Counted from the stretch's first letter, positions 1 to 6,375 are shown. The stretch is 7,342 nucleotides of DNA from Candidatus Hodarchaeota archaeon (GCA_016839955.1 JAEOTI010000106.1:1-7342); one strand, 5' to 3'. Translations and numbers: made by a program. Notes: generated by a model not told the origin, from the letters alone.

Positions 1-1
1 C

Positions 2-493
2 ACTCAGAAAACGATGCATACGCTCTCAATCGAATCTCCAAAGCAAATTAGAAGCCTTTATTCCGAAATTGAAGTTGGTTTAAAAAACCAAATCAATGAT
101 TTTCAAAATGAAAAAAACCAGTTAGATGAGGGTTATAAACAAAAAGTCTCAGAGCTCCAGAAAGAAAACGCGGAACTTCTATCAAATCTCAAAACTGTTG
201 CAGCTCAAACAGAACAACTCTTACAGCATGTTGACAAACAGGCACGAATTATTAAAGAAAAAGACAAAGAACTGGAGACTATTGATGAGAAATATCGAAA
301 AGATCTCGAAGAATTACAGACTGAAAGGCAAATGGAACGGTTAGCAGACGAAAAAGAAATACAAAATCTAAGAGAATCGGTAAAACAACTAAAGGATGCC
401 CGAATAAGGACTATGGCAGAAGAAAAAGAGAAAATTTCTAATAAAGAGACAATCCAAAAAGCCCTTTCTACATTAGATGAAGAAGAATCATGA
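2..493 (+). CDS. Coiled-coil protein of unknown function, possibly 5'-partial
   Basis: I do not recognise this protein. The frame is open from the window edge (codons for TQKT precede the first ATG at 14). The 13 bases before that ATG contain no SD, so the real start may lie outside the window; from ATG 14 the product has 159 residues. Nearly the whole chain, about residues 15 to 150 from that ATG, is rich in Glu, Lys, Gln and Leu with heptad-like spacing and no proline after residue 9, which indicates one long coiled coil. No membrane segment, cysteine motif or nucleotide-binding loop is visible. The acidic tail ends DEEES at a TGA stop. Similar composition is seen in the two minus-strand coiled-coil genes further right, but I see no convincing shared motif. 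It could be the C-terminal part of a larger protein. The coding call is firm; the function is unknown. Confidence 0.75.
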   Translation, partial: TQKTMHTLSIESPKQIRSLYSEIEVGLKNQINDFQNEKNQLDEGYKQKVSELQKENAELLSNLKTVAAQTEQLLQHVDKQARIIKEKDKELETIDEKYRKDLEELQTERQMERLADEKEIQNLRESVKQLKDARIRTMAEEKEKISNKETIQKALSTLDEEES

Positions 494-539
494 TTTGTGC
501 CTTTCACATTTATTTCTAAAGATATTCGACTAGTTAAGA

Positions 540-552
540 TTTTTTAATTTTT
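540..552 (+). terminator. Possible T-rich terminator after the coiled-coil gene
   Basis: Six T, two A and five T in a row lie 46 nt past the first gene's stop and 22 nt before the next gene's start. Archaeal transcription commonly ends at oligo-T on the non-template strand without a hairpin. In A+T-rich DNA this is weak evidence, and readthrough into the next gene is equally possible. Confidence 0.25.
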
Positions 553-561
553 ACAGAGAGT

Positions 562-565
562 GGAG
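562..565 (+). promoter_or_regulatory. SD site that decides the aminotransferase start
   Basis: GGAG, 9 nt upstream of the in-frame TTG at 575. It overlaps the competing GTG at 560, which therefore looks like part of the ribosome binding site rather than a start codon. Confidence 0.5.
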
Positions 566-574
566 AATCTAATC

Positions 575-1735
575 TTGAAACTTGATCAACCTGTTTATGT
601 AGCAAAACCGATTATAGGAGAGGAAGAACTAGAAGAGATTCACTCAGTTCTACAAAGCGGCTCACTTGTTGATGGACCAGTAACCAAAGAATTTGAAAAA
701 GAGTTTGCAAATTATTTAGGAATGAAACATGCGATCCTTTGTACTAATGGGACTACAGCCTTACATCTTGCTCTCGAAGCATTAGAAATACCTCCTGGTG
801 GACATATTTTTACATCAGCATTCACTTTTATTGCTTCTTCAAATTCCATTCTATTTGTTGGAGGGATTCCACACTTTATTGATATAGATGAAGATACATT
901 CTGTTTAGATCCAATAAAAATTGAAGAAGCAATCCATACTGAAGGAGTCTCAGGAATTATGCCTATTCATATATTTGGACTTCCTTCAAATATGGATGAA
1001 ACAGTCCGAATTGCACAAGAACACGAATTAAAAGTTATTGAGGATTGTGCTCAAGCACATGGAGCAAAAATTAGAGGAAAACATGTTGGAAAATTTGGTG
1101 ACCTTGCTTGTTTCTCATTTTACGCAACTAAAAATATGATAGCAGGAGAAGGAGGGGTTGTTGCAACAGATGACTCTGAACTAGCGTTTAAGTGTAAACA
1201 AATACGTAATCATGGTCGTCCTCCCACAGGAGGCTATCGCCATGAAAAGGTTGGTTACAATTTCAGAGCAACAGAACTCGCTGCAGCAATTCTTAAAGTC
1301 CAATTAGGAAAATTACCAAACCTCTTGAAAATTAGAGAGCGTAATGTAAAAATACTAAAAGATTTTTTACAGGAAATACCTTCTATAAGCTTTCAACACG
1401 TCCCAAAAGATTTTACGCATGCAAATTATATCTGTGCTCTAAAAGTTCAAGATTCGGCTCTTTCTATCAATAAAATTATTGATGAACTTAAAAAACGAAA
1501 TATTTACGCCCGAAGAGTTTATGACGTACCATGCCATCATCAACCAGCATATCAGAATATTAAAAACTGGAGATGGGCTAAGTACGTGAATTATCCTGAT
1601 TATAAATCACTTAGCCTTCCAATAACAGAAAAAATTGCTCAAAACCATTTTGAGGTTCCAATTCACCCTGGAATCTCTGAAGAGACAATGGTATTAATCA
1701 GTGAAAATACCAAGGATGTTCTTAATAAGACCTAA
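575..1735 (+). CDS. DegT/DnrJ/EryC1/StrS family PLP-dependent aminotransferase (probable sugar aminotransferase)
   Basis: This is a fold-type I PLP aminotransferase of the family that typically aminates keto-sugars of nucleotide sugars using glutamate or glutamine. From the TTG at 575 it has 386 residues, normal for the family. Visible landmarks are the N-terminal KPIIGEEE motif, the phosphate-binding TNGTTAL at 57-63, the TFIASSNSIL block near 84-93, EDCAQAHGA at 156-164 with Asp157 for the pyridine nitrogen, the SFYATKN block with Schiff-base Lys186, and GYNFRATELAAAI at 227-239. All key residues are present. A longer frame begins at GTG 560, but GGAG at 562-565 sits 9 nt before TTG 575 and nothing SD-like precedes the GTG, so TTG is preferred. 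The 3' end overlaps the convergent coiled-coil gene by 4 nt. No glycosyltransferase or sugar dehydratase gene is adjacent, so the substrate (for example perosamine or another amino sugar for surface glycans) cannot be assigned. Confidence 0.93.
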   Translation: MKLDQPVYVAKPIIGEEELEEIHSVLQSGSLVDGPVTKEFEKEFANYLGMKHAILCTNGTTALHLALEALEIPPGGHIFTSAFTFIASSNSILFVGGIPHFIDIDEDTFCLDPIKIEEAIHTEGVSGIMPIHIFGLPSNMDETVRIAQEHELKVIEDCAQAHGAKIRGKHVGKFGDLACFSFYATKNMIAGEGGVVATDDSELAFKCKQIRNHGRPPTGGYRHEKVGYNFRATELAAAILKVQLGKLPNLLKIRERNVKILKDFLQEIPSISFQHVPKDFTHANYICALKVQDSALSINKIIDELKKRNIYARRVYDVPCHHQPAYQNIKNWRWAKYVNYPDYKSLSLPITEKIAQNHFEVPIHPGISEETMVLISENTKDVLNKT

Positions 1736-2646
1736 GACTCTAACTCGAAAATACTCGCCATTTCATCTAAAAAGGCTTTTATTTCCTTAATAAAACTCGC
1801 TTGAGGAGCTACATCGACTCCTCTTTCCATTTTAATATTAATACCTATTAAACTACCTACTACAGATGTTCTAATTTTAATATAAGCCTTAGCTAAGGTT
1901 GGAAGACGCTCTGAAAACTCATCTAAATCTTTCACTGGTTCTGGAATTGTTAAGGAGATTAAAGCGAAGTAAACATCAGTAATCTTGAGAAAAGAATTGA
2001 TTCCGCTTAAAAGAAAAGGTGATATCTTTGAAGGATAAGCATTTTTTGCATCAAGCCACAGCTCTCTTGCTTCTTTGAAGTTAGATTTACAATATTCCAT
2101 AATATCAGATGGAACTGAATTTGCATAATTTCCAGAAAGTAGTTGTTTCTGTAGGAATTTTCTGAAATTTATTTGTTTAAATTGCTCTTTTAATGATTCT
2201 ACTTTCTTTTCAAGTTTTTCGACATGATCCTTCCTATTTTCTATTTCAGTTTTCTTTTTCTGGATTTCTTGTTGTAAGTTATTGAATTCTGCTTCACTTG
2301 GGAGATTAATTGGTTCTGGTTGAATCTGAATCTTAATACTGTCAAAATCTTTTGATTTAATTAAAATTTGAGATTCCAAATTGCCTTTTTCAAGCTTTTC
2401 TTCTTCAATGAGAGTTAATGTCTGTTGTTTTTGGTTTTCAAGCTCTTTTCTTTTTTGGTTGGTTTTAATCGAATCTTCTGGTAACTGTTTTTCTTGAATT
2501 ACGAACTTTCCTTTTCGAGCATCTGTAATTTCCTTTATCAGATTTATTTTCTCTGCGGCGAATTCTTCCTCTTTTTTTGCTAATTCTTCAGTTTTTTGAC
2601 GTAAATCAAGTTGAAGTTTGACAGTATCCGGTTTAGAATTAGCCAT
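1732..2646 (-). CDS. Coiled-coil protein with a helical C-terminal domain, unknown function
   Basis: Not recognised. From the ATG at 2646 it has 304 residues. Charged heptad-like segments at about 11-45 and 62-100 are followed by a proline-containing break (Pro110, Pro112, Pro116) and a third coil at about 117-160. From about 161 to the end the composition changes: it becomes more hydrophobic and aromatic, with probable amphipathic helices (for example ARELWLDAKNAYP near 193-205 and ISPFLLSGINSFLKI near 208-222), suggesting a compact helical domain carried on a coiled-coil stalk. There is no Walker A, signal peptide or transmembrane segment. A longer frame starts at GTG 2667, but GGGGA at 2661-2657 lies 10 nt before ATG 2646 and nothing SD-like precedes the GTG. 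It follows the smaller coiled-coil gene by 20 nt, so the two are probably cotranscribed and may form a hetero-oligomer. Its stop overlaps the stop of the convergent aminotransferase gene. Confidence 0.85.
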   Translation of the reverse strand: MANSKPDTVKLQLDLRQKTEELAKKEEEFAAEKINLIKEITDARKGKFVIQEKQLPEDSIKTNQKRKELENQKQQTLTLIEEEKLEKGNLESQILIKSKDFDSIKIQIQPEPINLPSEAEFNNLQQEIQKKKTEIENRKDHVEKLEKKVESLKEQFKQINFRKFLQKQLLSGNYANSVPSDIMEYCKSNFKEARELWLDAKNAYPSKISPFLLSGINSFLKITDVYFALISLTIPEPVKDLDEFSERLPTLAKAYIKIRTSVVGSLIGINIKMERGVDVAPQASFIKEIKAFLDEMASIFELES

Positions 2647-2656
2647 TTTAATGGAA

Positions 2657-2661
2657 TCCCC
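2657..2661 (-). promoter_or_regulatory. SD site that decides the start of the larger coiled-coil gene
   Basis: GGGGA on the minus strand, 10 nt upstream of ATG 2646 and just past the stop of the preceding gene. It supports the ATG rather than the GTG at 2667, which overlaps the upstream TAG stop by one base. Confidence 0.45.
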
Positions 2662-2666
2662 TATCA

Positions 2667-3149
2667 CTATAACTTATTTATTAATTCTTGTTCAACTTTC
2701 TCAAGTTCAGTTTTTTTTATCTGGAGATCTTCAATTTCAGTGTTATGGAGTTCACAAGTTTGCTGAAGTTTCTGATAATCTTCTAAAGTTTTTTTTGCTT
2801 CTTTTATTGATTCAGTCTTATTTTGATATTCACGAATCTTTTTTTCAATTCCTTCCAATTTCAGTCTTATTTGTTGATTCTCTCTTTGAGATTGATCTAA
2901 TTTTTCCTTTAGTCCTTCTATCTCACCCTCAAGCTTGGAAATTTCCGCGTTAGAAGTACTTGAACGTACAATTGAAGGTTTGCCTTTCTGTTTTCTTTCA
3001 TTCTCTAATCGACGTTTAAGAGTATCAATTGTTCTATCTCTTTGAACGTCCAAGTCTTGTAAAGCATCGTTAAGGTTCTTTAACCTTTCTTGGAGTTGCA
3101 AAGGACCATTAATATTGTTTTCAGGAGAGATTTCTGTTTCTCGATTCAT
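2667..3149 (-). CDS. Small coiled-coil protein of unknown function, first gene of a two-gene operon
   Basis: Not recognised. The product has 160 residues. Residues 1-16 are polar and probably disordered. A coil runs from about 17 to 55, then a basic Ser/Pro-containing linker (KGKPSIVRSSTSN, about 56-68), then a long coil from about 69 to the C-terminus with almost no helix breakers. One cysteine lies near residue 132. No catalytic or nucleotide-binding motif is visible. The ATG at 3149 has only a weak SD (GGTAAG, 4 nt upstream). The frame ends 20 nt before the start of the larger coiled-coil gene, which argues for cotranscription and possibly heteromeric coiled-coil pairing. The two coils joined by a linker suggest a scaffold or tether, but this is inference from composition only. 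Confidence 0.85.
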   Translation of the reverse strand: MNRETEISPENNINGPLQLQERLKNLNDALQDLDVQRDRTIDTLKRRLENERKQKGKPSIVRSSTSNAEISKLEGEIEGLKEKLDQSQRENQQIRLKLEGIEKKIREYQNKTESIKEAKKTLEDYQKLQQTCELHNTEIEDLQIKKTELEKVEQELINKL

Positions 3150-3224
3150 AATCTTACCGATCCGTTCTTAACAGTCTTCAATACTCAAATGTTGTCATTT
3201 ATCAAGATGACTTCCAACAAACTC

Positions 3225-3248
3225 AGAATTGAATATGTGTTCAATTCT
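3225..3248. repeat. Perfect 9-bp inverted repeat in the divergent intergenic region
   Basis: Arms AGAATTGAA (3225-3233) and TTCAATTCT (3240-3248) are exact reverse complements around a 6-nt spacer. It lies 76 nt upstream of the minus-strand coiled-coil operon and 128 nt upstream of the ornithine aminotransferase gene. Its size and spacing fit a binding site for a dimeric helix-turn-helix regulator, or a hairpin if transcribed. There is no direct evidence for either. Confidence 0.4.
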
Positions 3249-3311
3249 TCTGATATTCATTTCACTAAGACATTATTTTATAAAAAATCACAGAACTCCT
3301 CATATAGAGAC

Positions 3312-3331
3312 TATAACTAGTTCTAGTTATA
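3312..3331. promoter_or_regulatory. Palindromic candidate operator overlapping the ornithine aminotransferase TATA box
   Basis: Arms TATAACTAG (3312-3320) and CTAGTTATA (3323-3331) are exact reverse complements around TT. The right arm runs into the TATA-like element at 3327-3336. A dimeric regulator bound here would compete with TBP/TFB, the usual logic of archaeal repression. This is inferred from position and symmetry; the regulator is unknown and not encoded nearby. Confidence 0.45.
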
Positions 3332-3336
3332 TAAAA
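3327..3336 (+). promoter_or_regulatory. Archaeal TATA box for the ornithine aminotransferase gene
   Basis: TTATATAAAA is centred about 45 nt before the ATG at 3376. With the usual archaeal spacing of about 25 nt from TATA box to transcription start, the RNA would begin near 3357, just before the SD (GGAG at 3362-3365), giving a short leader of about 20 nt. Confidence 0.5.
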
Positions 3337-3375
3337 CACTGATTTGAAAAAATAGTTAAAAGGAGATAGTGACCA

Positions 3376-4581
3376 ATGCCAACTTCTAAAGAATACATGG
3401 ACATTGAACATGAATATGGTGCCCATAATTATCACCCTATCCCAGTTGTGATTTCTAAAGCAGAAGGGGTGTGGGTCTATGATCCTGAGGGAAAAAAATA
3501 TTTAGATTGCCTTAGTTCATACTCCGCAATTAACCAAGGCCATCTTCATCCGAAAATACTTCAAGAAGTTCATAATCAAATGGAAAAACTCACATTAACG
3601 TCACGAGCTTTCTATAATGACCGATTAGGTCCTTTTCTCAAACATTTACTTAATATTTGTGGGAAACCATTCGATATGGCCCTTCCCATGAATACAGGAG
3701 CAGAAGCTGTTGAAACGGGCATCAAGATGGCACGAAAATGGGGTTATGAGATTAAAGGAGTGGAAAAAGATAAAGCTGAGATAATTGTGTGTGAAAATAA
3801 CTTTCATGGTCGAACGACATCTATTGTAGGTTTTTCAACTGATCCAACAGCATTCGAAGGATTTGGTCCTTTTACTCCTGGGTTCAAAGTCATCCCATAT
3901 AATGATGTAAGTGCATTAGAGAAGGCAATTTCACCAAATACTGTTGCATTTCTTGTAGAACCCATCCAAGGAGAAGCAGGAGTAATAATACCCTCTGAAG
4001 GATATTTAAAAAAGATTAGAGAAGTATGCACTCAAAAAAATGTTTTACTTATACTGGACGAGATTCAAACTGGTTTTGGTAGAACAGGAAAGATGTTTTG
4101 TCATCAACACGAAGAAATCACACCCGATGCTTTGTTACTTGGAAAAGCATTAGGAGGCGGAGTAATTCCTGTTTCAGCAGTAGTTTCACGAAAAGACATT
4201 ATGAAGGTTTTTACGCCTGGTTCACATGGATCTACTTTTGGAGGCTATCCAATCGCGTGTGCTGCAGGTGATGCTGCCTTAGATGTAATAGTTGAAGAAA
4301 ATCTCCCTGAAAAATCAGCAGAATTAGGAACTTACTTCATTAATAAGTTAAAAAGTATCAAATCACCTCGAATTAAAGAAATTCGAGGTAAAGGACTGTT
4401 TATTGCAGTCGAACTTCACGAATTGGCTCGACCCATTACAGAATACCTAAAGGAAAACGGTTTGTTAGCAAAAGAAACTCATGAATACACAATTAGATTT
4501 GCACCCCCACTAGTGATCACTAAAGAAGAAATTGACTGGGCACTGACAATCATTGAATCTGCACTAACTCAAACGAATTGA
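3376..4581 (+). CDS. rocD: Ornithine aminotransferase (ornithine-oxo-acid transaminase, EC 2.6.1.13)
   Basis: This class-III PLP aminotransferase transfers the delta-amino group of ornithine to 2-oxoglutarate, giving glutamate-5-semialdehyde, and so links arginine/ornithine to proline and glutamate in the cytosol. The match to known enzymes is close along the whole chain: YGAHNYHP at 14-21 (Tyr14 matches the human substrate tyrosine Tyr55), FLSSYSAVNQGH-like block at 45-56, TLTSRAFYN at 73-81, LPMNTGAEA at 103-111, Arg146 in HGRT, VEPIQGEAGV at 194-203 with Glu200 (human Glu235), DEIQTGFGRTG at 228-238 with Asp228, Schiff-base Lys257 in LLLGKALGGG, GSHGSTFGG with Thr287, and IRFAPPLVI with Arg374 (human Arg413). 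At 401 residues it has the length of bacterial RocD and lacks a mitochondrial presequence. ATG 3376 has a strong SD, GGAG 10 nt upstream. It is transcribed alone, divergently from the coiled-coil operon, behind a TATA box and a palindrome. No arginase or proline gene is adjacent. Confidence 0.95.
   Translation: MPTSKEYMDIEHEYGAHNYHPIPVVISKAEGVWVYDPEGKKYLDCLSSYSAINQGHLHPKILQEVHNQMEKLTLTSRAFYNDRLGPFLKHLLNICGKPFDMALPMNTGAEAVETGIKMARKWGYEIKGVEKDKAEIIVCENNFHGRTTSIVGFSTDPTAFEGFGPFTPGFKVIPYNDVSALEKAISPNTVAFLVEPIQGEAGVIIPSEGYLKKIREVCTQKNVLLILDEIQTGFGRTGKMFCHQHEEITPDALLLGKALGGGVIPVSAVVSRKDIMKVFTPGSHGSTFGGYPIACAAGDAALDVIVEENLPEKSAELGTYFINKLKSIKSPRIKEIRGKGLFIAVELHELARPITEYLKENGLLAKETHEYTIRFAPPLVITKEEIDWALTIIESALTQTN
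4365..4389. repeat. Perfect 10-bp hairpin inside the ornithine aminotransferase gene
   Basis: Arms ACCTCGAATT (4365-4374) and AATTCGAGGT (4380-4389) are exact reverse complements around a 5-nt loop AAAGA. It encodes residues around PRIKEIRGKG, about 65 codons before the stop. It could form a stable mRNA hairpin or be chance; no T-run follows, so it is not an intrinsic terminator. Confidence 0.4.
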
Positions 4582-4589
4582 CTTTGCTG

Positions 4590-4628
4590 TTTTCAACATT
4601 TTATTCATTATTCTAAAAATATCTTTTT
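4590..4628 (+). terminator. Possible T-rich terminator region after the ornithine aminotransferase gene
   Basis: T-clusters at 4590-4593, 4599-4602 and 4624-4628 follow the stop at 4581. They fall in the 26-nt gap and the 3' end of the convergent hydrolase gene. Oligo-T tracts are the usual archaeal termination signal, but the base composition makes this weak. Confidence 0.25.
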
Positions 4629-6362
4629 AACTTGAATGATCTTTTTCACCTCTTCGCCTCTATTAAGATATTTCAACCCATTTACTATTTGATCAAGGAT
4701 CCATCCCTGAAGTTGACGATGCTTTGGTTCTTTTTCTGCTAATTCTGTTACCTCTGATACAATATCGTCCACTCGAGTACTTTTAACATTGCCATTGTAA
4801 ACATAACCCTTCCCAAATACCACAGCTTCACCTATAATAGTGAAGAAAGTTTTAGGATCGCCCTCATGCGCATATAGAGCATCTCCACTATTAAGAAAGT
4901 GTAGATAGCCATCTTTTTCTAGTTTGATAGCATCATAGATTACTTCTTTTGAATATAAATTAGCTCTATATAAACCCTCAAACTGCTTCCATTCCTGTTT
5001 ATTAGGACCTGGTTGCTCATGTGGCTTACCAAAATATTTTAGATCTATCACTCCATTACTATTCGTATACCATTTCATTGAAACTGGATTATCTTTTTCA
5101 TCCAATTGAAATCTTGCTCCTTCTCCACCTTTGATTTTAAAAACTGTTTCACTAACAGGTATAAGCTCTTTTTCAGCAATACCTAAAACTAATTTTTCTT
5201 CCTTCAGATTCACCTTCATATTAGAGGTTAATGCCAAGTACCGACCAACAAATCGTTCTAATTTATCAGTATTGAGTTTAATTTCTTCTTTATCGGAGTA
5301 TGGGAATTTTGTTGGTGCAGTAGAAACTCCTTTTTGTTCTAATATGATACTTAAAACCTTGTATGTCAATTCTCTGGAATAAGCTTGATACTCTTGATTA
5401 GTCATAACTACAATACCAATATCATGATCAGGCACCCAGAACATTTCAGAAGTTAACCCAAATCCCCCTCCAGGATGATTTGGTAATGAAATTCCAAATT
5501 GCTTCTCGACAGTTGTTCCTAACCCATATCCTCCATCAAGGGTTGCATTTCGCATTTCTTCGACTAATTCGCTTTTTAAAAAGTCTTTCCCGTCTATTTT
5601 TCCTAAATTGAGGAGCATTCTTGTAAATATAGCTAAATCCTTAATACTGAGATAAGCTACGCCGCAACCTAACCCCAAATCATCCGTAGGTGCCGCTTCA
5701 TATTGTCCTACATACCCTCGAACTGAGTTCTCCTGTTTTCGAATCTGTTCAATATTGTAATGAAAAGTAATCCCTAATGGATCGCCAATTTCCTTCTGAA
5801 TATATTCTACATACTTCTGACCTATAATTCGTTCAATTAAATATGCTGCAAGATCCATCCCCGCATTTGAGTAATGTTCCGTAGAACCAACAGGAAACAT
5901 CAACCATGAACCAGAAATGCTCTGAATATGCTCTTCCCAAGAACACAGTGTATTATCGAATACTCCTCCCAATTTATGCTCGAAAGTCAATCCTGAAGTA
6001 TGAGAAAGTAAATGACGTAAATTAATTTTGTTTTCCTGATCCTCGCCATATCGACTCTTAACTGTGAATTCTGGATAAAATTTCTTAATCGGATCTTCTA
6101 AATTGACCAATCCTTTCTGTACCGCAAGCAACATTCCCACAGTTGTGACAGATTTCGTAGTAGATTGAAGACTAAAGATGGTATTAACATCAACCTTCCT
6201 CACCTTTGTCATATCTGTATATCCAAAACCTTCTGCCCATATCGGGCCTTTTTTGTTGATAATGGAGATAGCTAATCCGGGGATATTCTGTTCTTGCATT
6301 TTCTGGGGGATTTCGCTTTTAGTTCTTTCAATAAGTGCTTCATAAGGATGATTATTCTTCAT
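4608..6362 (-). CDS. Beta-lactamase-fold serine hydrolase (peptidase S12/Pab87-like) with two C-terminal beta domains
   Basis: Member of the beta-lactamase/penicillin-binding-protein/class C-like superfamily (Pfam Beta-lactamase, MEROPS S12). From ATG 6362 it has 584 residues. Catalytic motifs are intact: Ser67-Thr-Thr-Lys70 (nucleophile and general base), Tyr164-Ser-Asn166, and His296-Pro-Gly298 in place of class C KTG, a common variant in the family. The hydrolase domain spans about 5-345. It is followed by LERFVGRYLAL (from about 368) and FEGLYRANLY (from about 461), each opening a stretch that looks like the lipocalin or DUF3471-like beta domain found after this fold, then a charged helical tail at about 530-584. 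This plan resembles the archaeal serine protease Pab87. There is no signal peptide, lipobox or membrane segment, so it is probably cytosolic and not a drug-resistance enzyme; substrate unknown (peptide, D-amino-acid peptide or ester). A longer frame starts at GTG 6374, but that GTG lies inside the SD GGTGA (6375-6371), 8 nt before ATG 6362. Confidence 0.9.
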   Translation of the reverse strand: MKNNHPYEALIERTKSEIPQKMQEQNIPGLAISIINKKGPIWAEGFGYTDMTKVRKVDVNTIFSLQSTTKSVTTVGMLLAVQKGLVNLEDPIKKFYPEFTVKSRYGEDQENKINLRHLLSHTSGLTFEHKLGGVFDNTLCSWEEHIQSISGSWLMFPVGSTEHYSNAGMDLAAYLIERIIGQKYVEYIQKEIGDPLGITFHYNIEQIRKQENSVRGYVGQYEAAPTDDLGLGCGVAYLSIKDLAIFTRMLLNLGKIDGKDFLKSELVEEMRNATLDGGYGLGTTVEKQFGISLPNHPGGGFGLTSEMFWVPDHDIGIVVMTNQEYQAYSRELTYKVLSIILEQKGVSTAPTKFPYSDKEEIKLNTDKLERFVGRYLALTSNMKVNLKEEKLVLGIAEKELIPVSETVFKIKGGEGARFQLDEKDNPVSMKWYTNSNGVIDLKYFGKPHEQPGPNKQEWKQFEGLYRANLYSKEVIYDAIKLEKDGYLHFLNSGDALYAHEGDPKTFFTIIGEAVVFGKGYVYNGNVKSTRVDDIVSEVTELAEKEPKHRQLQGWILDQIVNGLKYLNRGEEVKKIIQVKKIFLE

Positions 6363-6370
6363 TCCTAATC

Positions 6371-6375
6371 TCACC
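6371..6375 (-). promoter_or_regulatory. SD site that decides the serine hydrolase start
   Basis: GGTGA on the minus strand, 8 nt upstream of ATG 6362. The competing in-frame GTG start at 6374 is part of this site, so the four-residue longer product is unlikely. Confidence 0.5.

Noticed and set aside
205..507. 100-codon minus-strand frame opposite the first coiled-coil gene
   Set aside because: It is antisense to a clear coiled-coil gene, and its Ser/Phe/Cys-rich translation is what reversed Glu/Lys codons give.
2811..2872. 13-nt direct repeat TTCAGTCTTATTT at 2811-2823 and 2860-2872
   Set aside because: The copies are 49 nt apart and so in different reading frames, inside low-complexity coiled-coil coding sequence. 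Probably chance.
2618..2953. 111-codon plus-strand frame with Leu/Phe-rich, membrane-like translation
   Set aside because: It lies opposite the two coiled-coil genes. The apparent hydrophobic segments are the complement of Lys/Glu/Gln codons, and there is no independent SD or family match.
1732..3149. ESCRT-III (Snf7-like) or SMC/Rad50 identity for the coiled-coil proteins
   Set aside because: There is no Walker A/B motif or ABC signature for SMC/Rad50, and I cannot see the basic first helix or C-terminal MIM-type pattern of ESCRT-III. Coiled-coil composition alone is not evidence.
3194..3211. 5-bp inverted repeat GTCAT/ATGAC with 8-nt spacer
   Set aside because: It is too short to stand out in A+T-rich DNA and has no supporting position or copies.
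3090..3320. 76-codon plus-strand frame running into the divergent intergenic region
   Set aside because: It overlaps the start of a better minus-strand gene and the promoter palindromes, has no SD, and resembles no protein.
5131..5382. 83-codon plus-strand frame inside the serine hydrolase gene; also 3804-4031 on the minus strand inside the ornithine aminotransferase gene
   Set aside because: Both are antisense shadows of strongly conserved enzyme genes.
4608..6362. Antibiotic-resistance beta-lactamase
   Set aside because: The SxxK, YxN and HxG motifs are shared by the whole S12-type superfamily. Lack of a signal peptide and the extra C-terminal domains point to a peptidase or esterase.
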